Shown: positions 36,906 through 43,879 of the stretch, one piece after another
Layout of the letters: every line of letters starts with the position of its first letter
How positions within the stretch are numbered: the first letter of the stretch is position 1
Source of the DNA: a bacterium
GTDB taxonomy: Bacteria > Hinthialibacterota > Hinthialibacteria > Hinthialibacterales > Hinthialibacteraceae
Length of the DNA: 48,793 nt
Direction: 5' to 3'
NCBI GenBank assembly: GCA_016125385.1
Contig: WGLV01000001.1
Span: 1-48,793, forward strand
The notes under the pieces: generated by a model
Databases searched by the model: none
What the model was told of the DNA's origin: nothing
The model's input: only the letters and a program-made list of their open reading frames with translations
Program-made: the position numbers and the translations under genes

Positions 36906-37409
36906 CTACGCGATGCAGGATTTTGGGGCGGATGGGCACGCCGATGGCAATACCTTGAGTCCCTGATCTTCGGGCGCCAGCCATTTCGACCGTTGTTGCG
37001 CTCCGCTTTCAAGGGCGGCGATATCGGCGATCGTCATCTGCTCCAGAACTTCCAGCATGCGCTTTTGCGCTTCATGAAATAAATTCACTAACGAACATCC
37101 GGCATGCAGCTCGCAACCCCGTTCTTCCCACGAACAGTCGAATTGCGCGGCGTCAGAATCGATCGCGATGACGACATCGGCGATGGTGATCTGTGCGGGC
37201 GGCCTTTTAAAGGTGAAGCCGCCATTCTTTCCGCGAATCGACTTGAGGAGACCGGCCTTGGCGAGCCAGTGCATCACGCGGGCCAGATAACTTTCGGACA
37301 CGCGAACGCATCTTGCCAGATCTTTAATCTGAACGGGCTCTTCCGGCGAATGTTTCGCCATGTACCAGAGCGCGTGCAAGGCCATATCTACGCTTTGTGA
37401 AAACCGCAT
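36906..37409 (-). CDS. Rrf2 family transcriptional regulator with Cys triad
   Basis: The 167-residue protein begins MRFSQSVDMALHALWYMA, the Rrf2 N-terminus, then a winged helix (IKDLARCVRVSESYLARVMHWLAKAGLLKSIRGKNGG). Cys92, Cys99 and Cys105 (CSWEERGCELHAGC) lie where IscR has Cys92/98/104, so a [2Fe-2S] or other cluster is likely and the regulator probably senses redox, NO or iron-sulfur status. The spacing C-x6-C-x5-C differs by one residue from IscR. The C-terminal 40 residues are longer than usual. It is 113 nt upstream of rpoD on the same strand. ATG 37409 begins the conserved motif. Confidence 0.9.
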   Translation of the reverse strand: MRFSQSVDMALHALWYMAKHSPEEPVQIKDLARCVRVSESYLARVMHWLAKAGLLKSIRGKNGGFTFKRPPAQITIADVVIAIDSDAAQFDCSWEERGCELHAGCSLVNLFHEAQKRMLEVLEQMTIADIAALESGAQQRSKWLAPEDQGLKVLPSACPSAPKSCIA

Positions 37410-37769
37410 CGTCGATTCCCGATAAGATGACACATGTTATCAAGTTAGTTCGGAATCCTAGATGAAAACGCCCGTGATGACAACTTGATTGCGTGCGCCA
37501 AGAAGGGAATAATGCGAATACGGTTTCGGCAGCGGGGTCGTTTCGCTGCTCTATTGATAAAAATATATCAGAAATTTCAGAAGACGTAAGCCCCATTTTT
37601 TCGAATCGGTGTAAAATATCTGAGTAGGGCTTTGAATGGTAATTTGCTTGTTTTTCTCGATTTATGTATTTTAATTCATTCGATAGTGAAAAAAAGTCTT
37701 TCAATTCTATATGGAATGCGCCCAATCATGCTCTTAATCGAAATTGGACGGACAATCATACAAAAAAAC
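37410..37769. other. Intergenic region between the Rrf2 gene and the PhnD-like gene
   Basis: This 360-nt divergent promoter region contains inverted arms ATCAAGTT and AACTTGAT (about 37439-37446 and 37482-37489), 35 nt apart, upstream of the Rrf2 start. They are a candidate operator. No gene is evident, though the next gene could start earlier within the region. Confidence 0.35.
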
Positions 37770-38585
37770 ATGCGGTGTATCGTATTGAGCCTCGCGTTGA
37801 TTTTCGCCGGGTATGGTCCGATGACTTGCGCATGGGGGCAAAGCATCCCTGACGAGGATGAAGCGTTCACTCTGATTCGCTGGCCCCTGGAGGTCTGGCT
37901 AGACACGGGAGCCGCGCCTGAAACGGATCAGCTGGAAAACGCATGGCGCGACGGACGGTTGGCCTCGTTCCTCGGGCGGGGAGTACACGTCGTTGAAACG
38001 AAACCGGGCGCGCTGGACGAATATTATGAGATGATTCGGGTTCAGCGGCCGGAATGCATCGAATGCGAGTTGAGCCGCGACGCGCTTGACGGGCATGACG
38101 TGCTGGATGAATACATCGCTGTTGTTGAGTATCAACCAGGCGGCATACTGGACGGTGAACTAATCGTTCGTGACGGCGCGAGCGAACCACCCTCTCCGAT
38201 CGCGGCGGCGTCAATGAAACTGGAGTCATGCGGCGCTTCGCAAGAGCGTTGGGTGAATGAGAAATACAGCCGTGACGCGGATTGGGCGATGTTCGACACG
38301 CCGCTGGAAGCCATGCGCCACCTGATCGTGGGAGACGCGTCCGCCGCCGCGGCGCCCGCCGGTTCGTTCGCGTGGTTTCTCGATGGGATGGGGCGATCCG
38401 ATTTGTTGAGCCGTTTTCAGGTTATACGGACGCCTTCGACAGGACGGGGCGTCGGGATTCTGTTGCGCGGAGACCTGTACAAGGACCCGTTTATCCGGAC
38501 GCTGATCACGGAAACCTGGTTGCGAGACGGATTCTCGGAAAAGTTGAACTGGGCTTCTCCCATCGAGCCGGTGTCCGGACCCTGA
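37770..38585 (+). CDS. Exported PhnD-like substrate-binding protein, divergent
   Basis: The 271-residue product has a signal peptide if started at ATG 37770 (MRCIVLSLALIFAGYGPMTCAWG). Segments EYIAVVEYQPGGILDGELIV, MKLESCGASQERWV and a late RFQVIRTPSTGRGVGILLRG, DLYKDPFIRTLI resemble the two-lobed phosphate/phosphonate-binding (PhnD-like) fold, but the match is weak. It may bind a small ligand and signal rather than transport, since no ABC transporter genes are near and a histidine kinase follows 89 nt later. No good Shine-Dalgarno was found; in-frame starts at 37632 or 37716 are possible. Confidence 0.5.
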   Translation: MRCIVLSLALIFAGYGPMTCAWGQSIPDEDEAFTLIRWPLEVWLDTGAAPETDQLENAWRDGRLASFLGRGVHVVETKPGALDEYYEMIRVQRPECIECELSRDALDGHDVLDEYIAVVEYQPGGILDGELIVRDGASEPPSPIAAASMKLESCGASQERWVNEKYSRDADWAMFDTPLEAMRHLIVGDASAAAAPAGSFAWFLDGMGRSDLLSRFQVIRTPSTGRGVGILLRGDLYKDPFIRTLITETWLRDGFSEKLNWASPIEPVSGP

Positions 38586-38674
38586 TCATCGACGCCAATT
38601 AATCATTTGCCCCAAGCCACCAAGGTATGGTCGAGTGAATTTTCCTTTCAAACGTTTATCTAATAGAGGCCCCT

Positions 38675-40114
38675 ATGAACACTCCATACCGCCGCGCCGC
38701 GAACGCCGCCATTGTTGTTTCACCCCGTGGAGAGTTTTTGCGGGGCAACGGCGCGGCTGGTGAACTATCCCAGCCGGGAGAGTCGATCGCTACGCTTTTT
38801 GTTTCCGGCGAAACGGTGATCGCCGCGTTGAATGAAGCCGTGCAAAGCGGTGATGTGGTGGTGATCGATGAAATCGAATTCGCATCGGGCGGGTCAATCT
38901 CATTACGAGTGATCCCGTTGCCAGATGGCGACGGGCGTTGCCTGATCGATTTCGACGCGGAATCGACTCAATTGGAACCGCTGGAGGAGGCCGCACGTCA
39001 GAACGATCTGCGCGTTCAGCGGCTCAGCGAACAACTCGTAACCGTCACAAGAGAACTGTTAAACCGCACCGCGCAACTGGCTGAACAAAAACAGAAGATC
39101 GACGCCATCATCAACGGCATGGAAGAAGGGCTGCTGGGCTGCGATGAACAGGGCCGGATCATTCAGATCAATGAAACCGCCGCACGGCTTCTCCAGCTCG
39201 AACCCTCCCGAGTGATGCAACACCCCCTGCACGAAGCGCATCCGTTTACCGCGAACGCCATCGGATTCGATCCCGACCAGCCCGGCGCCCTGTCGCGGCG
39301 TAACGTGAATTTCACCGTAGCCGGACGCGATATCCGGGTGTTCTCATCGCCCATCGTGGATGAAACCACCGGTTTCAAGGGATTCGTGCTGATTCTGCTC
39401 GATCGCACCAAGCAAGCCGAACTGGATCAGATGAAAGCGGATATCATCTCGATCGTCTCGCACGAAATGCGTTCGCCGCTGACTTCGATTAAGGGCTATA
39501 TCGACCTGCTGATCGGCGGCGACGTGGGCGAGGTTCCTGAATCGATGATGAGTTATCTGGGTATCGTTTCTCAGAACGCCAATCGCCTGAGCTCGTTGAT
39601 TGATGACATGCTGGATCTGTCGAGGCTGGAAGCGGGCAAGCTGGATATGTCGTTCGGCCGGGTGGACGTGAATTATCTGTGCGACTCGGTTTATCTCAGC
39701 ATGAAGCCCCAGGCCGAGGCGAAACGCCTTGAGTTCAGGCGGGATGTTGAAACCGGCCTGATGGTCTCCGGCGACGTGGACCGGCTTCAGCAGGCGCTGG
39801 GCAACCTGACGTCGAATGCGATCAAGTACACGCCGGAAGGCGGCATGGTCGCTATTGAGGCGATGCGAGAAAACGAAGGCGTGATCTTACGAGTCATCGA
39901 CAGCGGGATCGGAATCAGCGCGAACGATCAGCAGCGGTTGTTTCAGAAATTTTTCCGGGTGAAGAATGCGAAAACCCGCAATATCGGTGGTACGGGGCTG
40001 GGACTCTGTATTGCGAGAACCATCGTCGAAGCACATGAGGGAAGGATCGTGATCGAGTCAAGCGAGGGCGCCGGGTCGAAATTTACTATCCTGTTGCCAG
40101 AATATCAGAGTTGA
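38675..40114 (+). CDS. Cytoplasmic PAS-domain sensor histidine kinase
   Basis: The 479-residue protein has no transmembrane segment. An N-terminal PAS-like region (about 10-95) is joined by a coiled coil (LSEQLVTVTRELLNRTAQLAEQ) to a canonical PAS domain (about 140-245: IINGMEEGLLGCDEQGRII). HisKA follows with His263 (SIVSHEMRSPLTSIKG), then HATPase_c with N box (NLTSNAIKYTPEGG), G1 (VIDSGIGIS) and G2 (GGTGLGLCIARTIVE). All catalytic residues are present. No partner response regulator is adjacent, so it is an orphan kinase. It lies 89 nt after the PhnD-like gene and may be transcribed with it. Confidence 0.92.
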   Translation: MNTPYRRAANAAIVVSPRGEFLRGNGAAGELSQPGESIATLFVSGETVIAALNEAVQSGDVVVIDEIEFASGGSISLRVIPLPDGDGRCLIDFDAESTQLEPLEEAARQNDLRVQRLSEQLVTVTRELLNRTAQLAEQKQKIDAIINGMEEGLLGCDEQGRIIQINETAARLLQLEPSRVMQHPLHEAHPFTANAIGFDPDQPGALSRRNVNFTVAGRDIRVFSSPIVDETTGFKGFVLILLDRTKQAELDQMKADIISIVSHEMRSPLTSIKGYIDLLIGGDVGEVPESMMSYLGIVSQNANRLSSLIDDMLDLSRLEAGKLDMSFGRVDVNYLCDSVYLSMKPQAEAKRLEFRRDVETGLMVSGDVDRLQQALGNLTSNAIKYTPEGGMVAIEAMRENEGVILRVIDSGIGISANDQQRLFQKFFRVKNAKTRNIGGTGLGLCIARTIVEAHEGRIVIESSEGAGSKFTILLPEYQS

Positions 40115-40173
40115 CCCGCGTTTCGTGAAAGATTTTCATACCAATGGTTATTAGATTGCGGGAATACAAACAA

Positions 40174-40204
40174 TAAAGCGGGACGGAATGGTCCCGCTTT
40201 GTTG
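40174..40204 (+). terminator. Terminator after the PAS histidine kinase gene
   Basis: AAAGCGGGAC (40175-40184) pairs with GTCCCGCTTT (40191-40200), followed by GTTG. The T-tract is short. Confidence 0.7.
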
Positions 40205-40224
40205 CGTGAGGCCTTTCGGCATCA

Positions 40225-40425
40225 TCAGGCAGTCAGGTCGATTTTGGCCGCCCCGTTGGAGGGCGTCGCGGGAGGATTGGCGTCCTGCTGACGAGTGGAA
40301 TCAGATTCCACTTTCACCGGAGGTTGAACCGCGCTTTCCGTAACACTGGAAGATTCGCGGCGCGGCCCCACGGAGAAGACCAATCCGGAGACGCCCTGGA
40401 GTGCGTTAACCCCATCTTGCGTCAT
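40225..40425 (-). CDS. Small protein encoded after flagellin
   Basis: The 66-residue product has a strong Shine-Dalgarno (AAAGGAG, 7 nt before the ATG) and sits 74 nt downstream of the flagellin stop on the same strand, which supports a real gene. It starts MTQDGVNALQGVSGLVFSVG and continues with a polar Ser/Pro/Gln-rich tail; no motif was recognised. The position is one where small flagellar proteins such as FlaG often sit, but it does not resemble FlaG clearly. Confidence 0.55.
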   Translation of the reverse strand: MTQDGVNALQGVSGLVFSVGPRRESSSVTESAVQPPVKVESDSTRQQDANPPATPSNGAAKIDLTA

Positions 40426-40499
40426 GATACGCTCCTTTCCCCGCTCGAGACGCCGGTGGACGAAGCGATCGCCCCGCCCACCGGCCTGATCTCACCTCT

Positions 40500-43058
40500 C
40501 TAGCCGAGAAGCTGCAGGAATCCCTGACTTTGGAAATTCGCTTGCGCCAGGACTGAAACGCCGGCCTGGAGCAGAACCTGATTCAATGTGAAATTCGTTG
40601 TTTCCGAAGCGATGTCCGCGTCGCGGATACGCGATTCGGAAGCGGTCAGATTTTCAGACGCCACGCTCAAGTTTGAGACGGTGGCTTCAAGACGGTTGGT
40701 TGCCGCGCCGAGAATGGATCGAGTGCGGTTCACCTGGCTGAGCGCTTCATCGACGATGTTCAGCGCATTGTTAGCGCCGGTTAGCGTCGTAATGTTGATA
40801 TCAGCCACCGAACGGCCCGAGCCGCGGCCGAAGCCGAGGTTATCGGAACGCAGATCGCCGATGGAGAAGGCGATGGACTGACCCGATTCGGAACCGATCT
40901 GGAAGTTAAGGCCGCGGTTAACCGTCGAAAGCAGGACGGTGAAACCGGTGTCGGAGCCGGAAAAGTTGCTGGTGACGTCGATGGTTGAATCGAAGTCCAC
41001 CGTGACGAACTTAGCCGGTTCGGCGTTTGCGCTCTTGCTGAAGAAGACCACGTCCTGATCGCCGGCCTGGAAGGTAACGGCGGAACCACCGTTCAACTGA
41101 CCGGTATACAAGTCGCGCTGATTCACGAAGGTATCGGTTCCGGCGGTGAGTCCGCTTCCGACGCGGAAGGTAACCTGCGGCGTCGGGATTCCCTGAACCG
41201 TGGAGGTTGGGCCTGTGAGCGTGACCACGTCGCCCGATTCAGCGCGAACCGCCTGTCCGCCTTCAATACGGAAAGTCGCCGCTTCGGCGAACCCTTCCTG
41301 CTTGAGTAGAGCCTTGTCCTGAAGCGTGGAGTTCGAAGTGCGCGCGCCACCCGCCGCATTATTGAAGGTCAGGGTGAATTTGGTCCCCGAATCAGTGTGG
41401 CCGTAGTCGTCGATCAACTGCAGTGAACCCGACGTGGTGAATGTGAAGACGGCGTCTTCAAAGCGCGTCTGCGTACCGTCCGAAGTAGAACCGGCGGTGT
41501 AATCACGCGTACGGAAATTCAACTCGGCGACCAGACCGGAGATCGAGTTGAAGGAGAAGTCCGCCAGGCTGGCGTCATACAGATTGGCGGCGGAGTCGGT
41601 TGACTGGAACGTGAACGTTCCCTGGAATGTTGTGCCGTCGGTGTTGGTTCCCGTCAGCGTAATGGTGTCGCCTCCACGCAGGGTGGTGCCGCCGGTATAG
41701 ATGCCGCTGACGAAAGAACCGTTCAACACGACGGTGTTATTATTCGCGCCGGTTGAAAGAGACGTTGTCCGGCTGATGATGGTGCCGTTTCCGTCACGGA
41801 AAGCGATCGTGCTTTCCAGTTTACGCTGTTGAGCCTTTTGAACGTCTTCAACCGAGATGCTGAATTCGCCGTCGGTAAAGGTCGAACCGGTGATAGAAGT
41901 GACTGAGTTGCCGATGCGGCCCTTTCCCGTGAATACCGAGTCAGCGCCGATCTCACCGGAGCGCGTCACGCCGTTTGAACTGGTAACGATTTGGCCGTTA
42001 CGAATCAAGGTGACGTTAATGCTCGCCTGGTTGAAAGTATTTGAACCATTGGCGAAAAGGATTCTGCCCACGTTGGCGCCTGATGTGCCCGCGGAGGCGG
42101 TGGTCGCGAATTTAGATGGAACGCTGGAGGCGTTACCGAACAGCGCCGCTTCCGAGTTATCGATCGAGAGGTTGATGGTGGAGACCAGCCCGCTGAAGGT
42201 CAGTTCAGTACCCGTGCTGAGCACGGTGGAAACCGAACCGTTAAACTGAGTCACGCCATCGGCGAGAACACCACTAAAAACGAAAATATCGCCGCGCTGC
42301 AGCGAAACGCCATTGAAATACGCTTGGCTGCCGCCGGCGGAAGGAACGAGATCATTGGTCGCGGTACTGACGCCGGAGCCTTTGACGCCGGCTCGGCTGA
42401 CCGAGAAGAAAGCCAGGCTGACTGCTTGATCCTGCTGGTCAACAATGCCCGAGCTGAGAATCTGGCGGTCGCCGGCGGGGTCTCCAGCGACGATTTCCTT
42501 GAACCCGTCCTTAATCTGACGAATGTTCAGGAAGGATGTGCCATTGCCCAAGTTGCTGGCGACTTGCGAGGAGTCGATGTTGACGCCGACTTTCTGGATG
42601 CCGTTTTTCAAATCGGATTTGATCGAGAAGTCGCCGTTGAGCAGGAAGTTGCTTCCAAAGAGCGTGGTATTGGCGATTCGAGTGATTTCGTCAATGTTCT
42701 GGAAAACTTCGTCCTGCAGGGCCTGGCGAGCGCCAAAGTCGTTCACGCCGGTGTTCGCCGCCTGAATCGACAATTCGCGGATGCGGCTCAGACGATTGGT
42801 GGTTTCGTCGAGCGCGCCTTCCGCGACGCTGATAACGTTGATGCCGTCCTGGGCGTTCGCGGCGGCTGCGGTAAGGCCCTGGCTCTGGGTGCGGAGCCGG
42901 TTGGCCACCGTCAAACCGGCGGCGTCGTCACCCGCCCGGTTAATGCGAAGACCGGAAGAAAGCCGTTCAATGGAGCGTTGAAGGTTCAGGCCGGTTTTAT
43001 TTACGTTGCGCTGAGCGGTCAGCGCGGATATGTTCGTCGCAATACGATTGATACTCAT
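40500..43058 (-). CDS. fliC: Flagellin with very large central domain
   Basis: The 852-residue protein has canonical flagellin ends. The N-terminal D0/D1 region (1-165) includes MSINRIATNISALTAQRNVN, IERLSSGLRINRAGDDAAGL and AEGALDETTNRLSRIRELSI. The C-terminal region (about 770-852) includes LEATVSNLSVASENLTASES, RIRDADIASETTNFT and a final LAQANFQSQGFLQLLG. Between them lie about 600 residues, rich in Thr, Ser, Gly and Asn, that would form surface domains D2 and beyond. Typical flagellins are 270-550 residues. ATG 43058 follows AAGGAGG; a frame from 43148 is rejected. It is transcribed from a sigma-28 promoter far upstream (43695-43721). Confidence 0.95.
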   Translation of the reverse strand: MSINRIATNISALTAQRNVNKTGLNLQRSIERLSSGLRINRAGDDAAGLTVANRLRTQSQGLTAAAANAQDGINVISVAEGALDETTNRLSRIRELSIQAANTGVNDFGARQALQDEVFQNIDEITRIANTTLFGSNFLLNGDFSIKSDLKNGIQKVGVNIDSSQVASNLGNGTSFLNIRQIKDGFKEIVAGDPAGDRQILSSGIVDQQDQAVSLAFFSVSRAGVKGSGVSTATNDLVPSAGGSQAYFNGVSLQRGDIFVFSGVLADGVTQFNGSVSTVLSTGTELTFSGLVSTINLSIDNSEAALFGNASSVPSKFATTASAGTSGANVGRILFANGSNTFNQASINVTLIRNGQIVTSSNGVTRSGEIGADSVFTGKGRIGNSVTSITGSTFTDGEFSISVEDVQKAQQRKLESTIAFRDGNGTIISRTTSLSTGANNNTVVLNGSFVSGIYTGGTTLRGGDTITLTGTNTDGTTFQGTFTFQSTDSAANLYDASLADFSFNSISGLVAELNFRTRDYTAGSTSDGTQTRFEDAVFTFTTSGSLQLIDDYGHTDSGTKFTLTFNNAAGGARTSNSTLQDKALLKQEGFAEAATFRIEGGQAVRAESGDVVTLTGPTSTVQGIPTPQVTFRVGSGLTAGTDTFVNQRDLYTGQLNGGSAVTFQAGDQDVVFFSKSANAEPAKFVTVDFDSTIDVTSNFSGSDTGFTVLLSTVNRGLNFQIGSESGQSIAFSIGDLRSDNLGFGRGSGRSVADINITTLTGANNALNIVDEALSQVNRTRSILGAATNRLEATVSNLSVASENLTASESRIRDADIASETTNFTLNQVLLQAGVSVLAQANFQSQGFLQLLG

Positions 43059-43082
43059 CTGGTTTCCTCCTTGAGGCTTGAG

Positions 43083-43117
43083 TGTCCAGCATCCCGTGCT
43101 GGACAGTGCTCGCACGG
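43083..43117 (-). promoter_or_regulatory. Two mutually exclusive hairpins before the flagellin Shine-Dalgarno
   Basis: One hairpin pairs 43083-43091 with 43097-43105 (TGTCCAGCA/TGCTGGACA, 9 bp, 5-nt loop). The other pairs 43093-43099 with 43111-43117 (CCCGTGC/GCACGGG, 7 bp). They share 43097-43099 and the loop of the first, so only one can form. The RBS-proximal hairpin ends about 13 nt before AAGGAGG. This could be a translational switch. Confidence 0.6.
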
Positions 43118-43275
43118 GTCCTGTAACGCCCGAATCCGGAGGTATCAATCGGTTTAATCTCTCTACGACCGCATGCAGGGAGACTCCACCGAGGTTCCGG
43201 AGTGGACGCTTGCCTGATCTGTATTGGAGGAAGGGAAGTGAATGGAAAGGTAAGGCCGACGCCAGATGGCGCCGT

Positions 43276-43344
43276 GGTTAAGTCGTCCTGTGCAGGTAAG
43301 GTTTCCGAGGCCTAGATCGAGCAAACGGACGAAGTCATTCAACC
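43276..43344 (-). repeat. Flagellin-leader structured element, proximal copy
   Basis: It contains the 49-bp repeat at 43299-43347, 46/49 identical to 43524-43572. On the minus strand GGTTGA (43339-43344) pairs with TTAACC (43276-43281), including one G-U, and TCGTCC (43327-43332) pairs with GGACGA (43283-43288). The conserved core includes CTCGATCTAGGCCTCGG. In this frame the core reads FVRLLDLGLGN and a TTG at 43342 with AGGAG upstream could start a 59-residue leader ORF, so a peptide role is an alternative. Confidence 0.7.
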
Positions 43345-43495
43345 CTTCTCCTGACTACCTGATTTTTTTCAACACCTCCTTATCGAAAATTTACAAAATC
43401 TCGTGTTTTTTTCATTAAACCTTCTAAATTGTCTGGCCGATACTTAATAGCGTCTTACGATTGAACCAAACTGTAACGCAATGTAGAATTTATTT

Positions 43496-43570
43496 GGGTT
43501 AAGTTACATTCGTCTTTGCGCTTAGGTTTCCGAGGCCTAGATCGAGCAGACGGACGAAGTGATTTAACCC
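43496..43570 (-). repeat. Flagellin-leader structured element, distal copy
   Basis: It contains the second copy of the repeat (43524-43572). On the minus strand GGGTTAA (43564-43570) pairs with TTAACCC (43496-43502) and TTCGTC (43553-43558) pairs with GACGAA (43509-43514). The 3' arms lie outside the conserved block and differ in sequence and spacing from the proximal copy, yet still pair. A T-rich plus-strand run (minus AAAAAAAA) lies 5' of it. Confidence 0.7.
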
Positions 43571-43694
43571 TTTTTTTTGCCTGTTTCCGGTCAAATCCTT
43601 CGGTAAATCCGCTCTTTCATCCTCTCTGGTTCAATTGTTTTTCTTCGACCCGGGCGAGGTGGTCATTGCGTATTTTTCGCCCTTGTCGTCTTAG

Positions 43695-43721
43695 TTGTCG
43701 GCTCTTTGACTAAAAACTTGA
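43695..43721 (-). promoter_or_regulatory. Sigma-28 (FliA) promoter for flagellin
   Basis: On the minus strand TCAAGTTT (43714-43721), exactly 11 nt, then GCCGACAA (43695-43702). Each half matches 7 of 8 bases of the consensus TAAAGTTT-N11-GCCGATAA. The expected start of transcription is near 43687, giving a leader of about 630 nt before the flagellin ATG. Confidence 0.8.
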
Positions 43722-43879
43722 GAAAAAAATTTTGTCAATTTGAATTTTTTTTGAGGAGATGCTTAGGGGAGTAACAGGATTGGCGATCACGCCGATTGTT
43801 TATCGCTGCGATTGCGAATCTTATCTGGAATGGGGTATGATCGGCGGGCGTAATGAACACCATCACAGGAGACATCAAA

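Noticed and set aside
42324-43157. Open frame on the plus strand over the flagellin 5' end
   Set aside because: It is antisense to the conserved flagellin D0/D1 region; a mirror of its codon use.
43163-43342. 59-residue leader ORF starting at TTG in the proximal repeat
   Set aside because: A Shine-Dalgarno is present, but the distal copy lacks a start codon and the stems are kept, so it was noted as an alternative and not annotated as a gene.
43276-43570. c-di-GMP (GEMM) riboswitch in the flagellin leader
   Set aside because: The leader lacks the GEMM core and its tetraloop-receptor layout; only short pieces such as GAAACC look similar.
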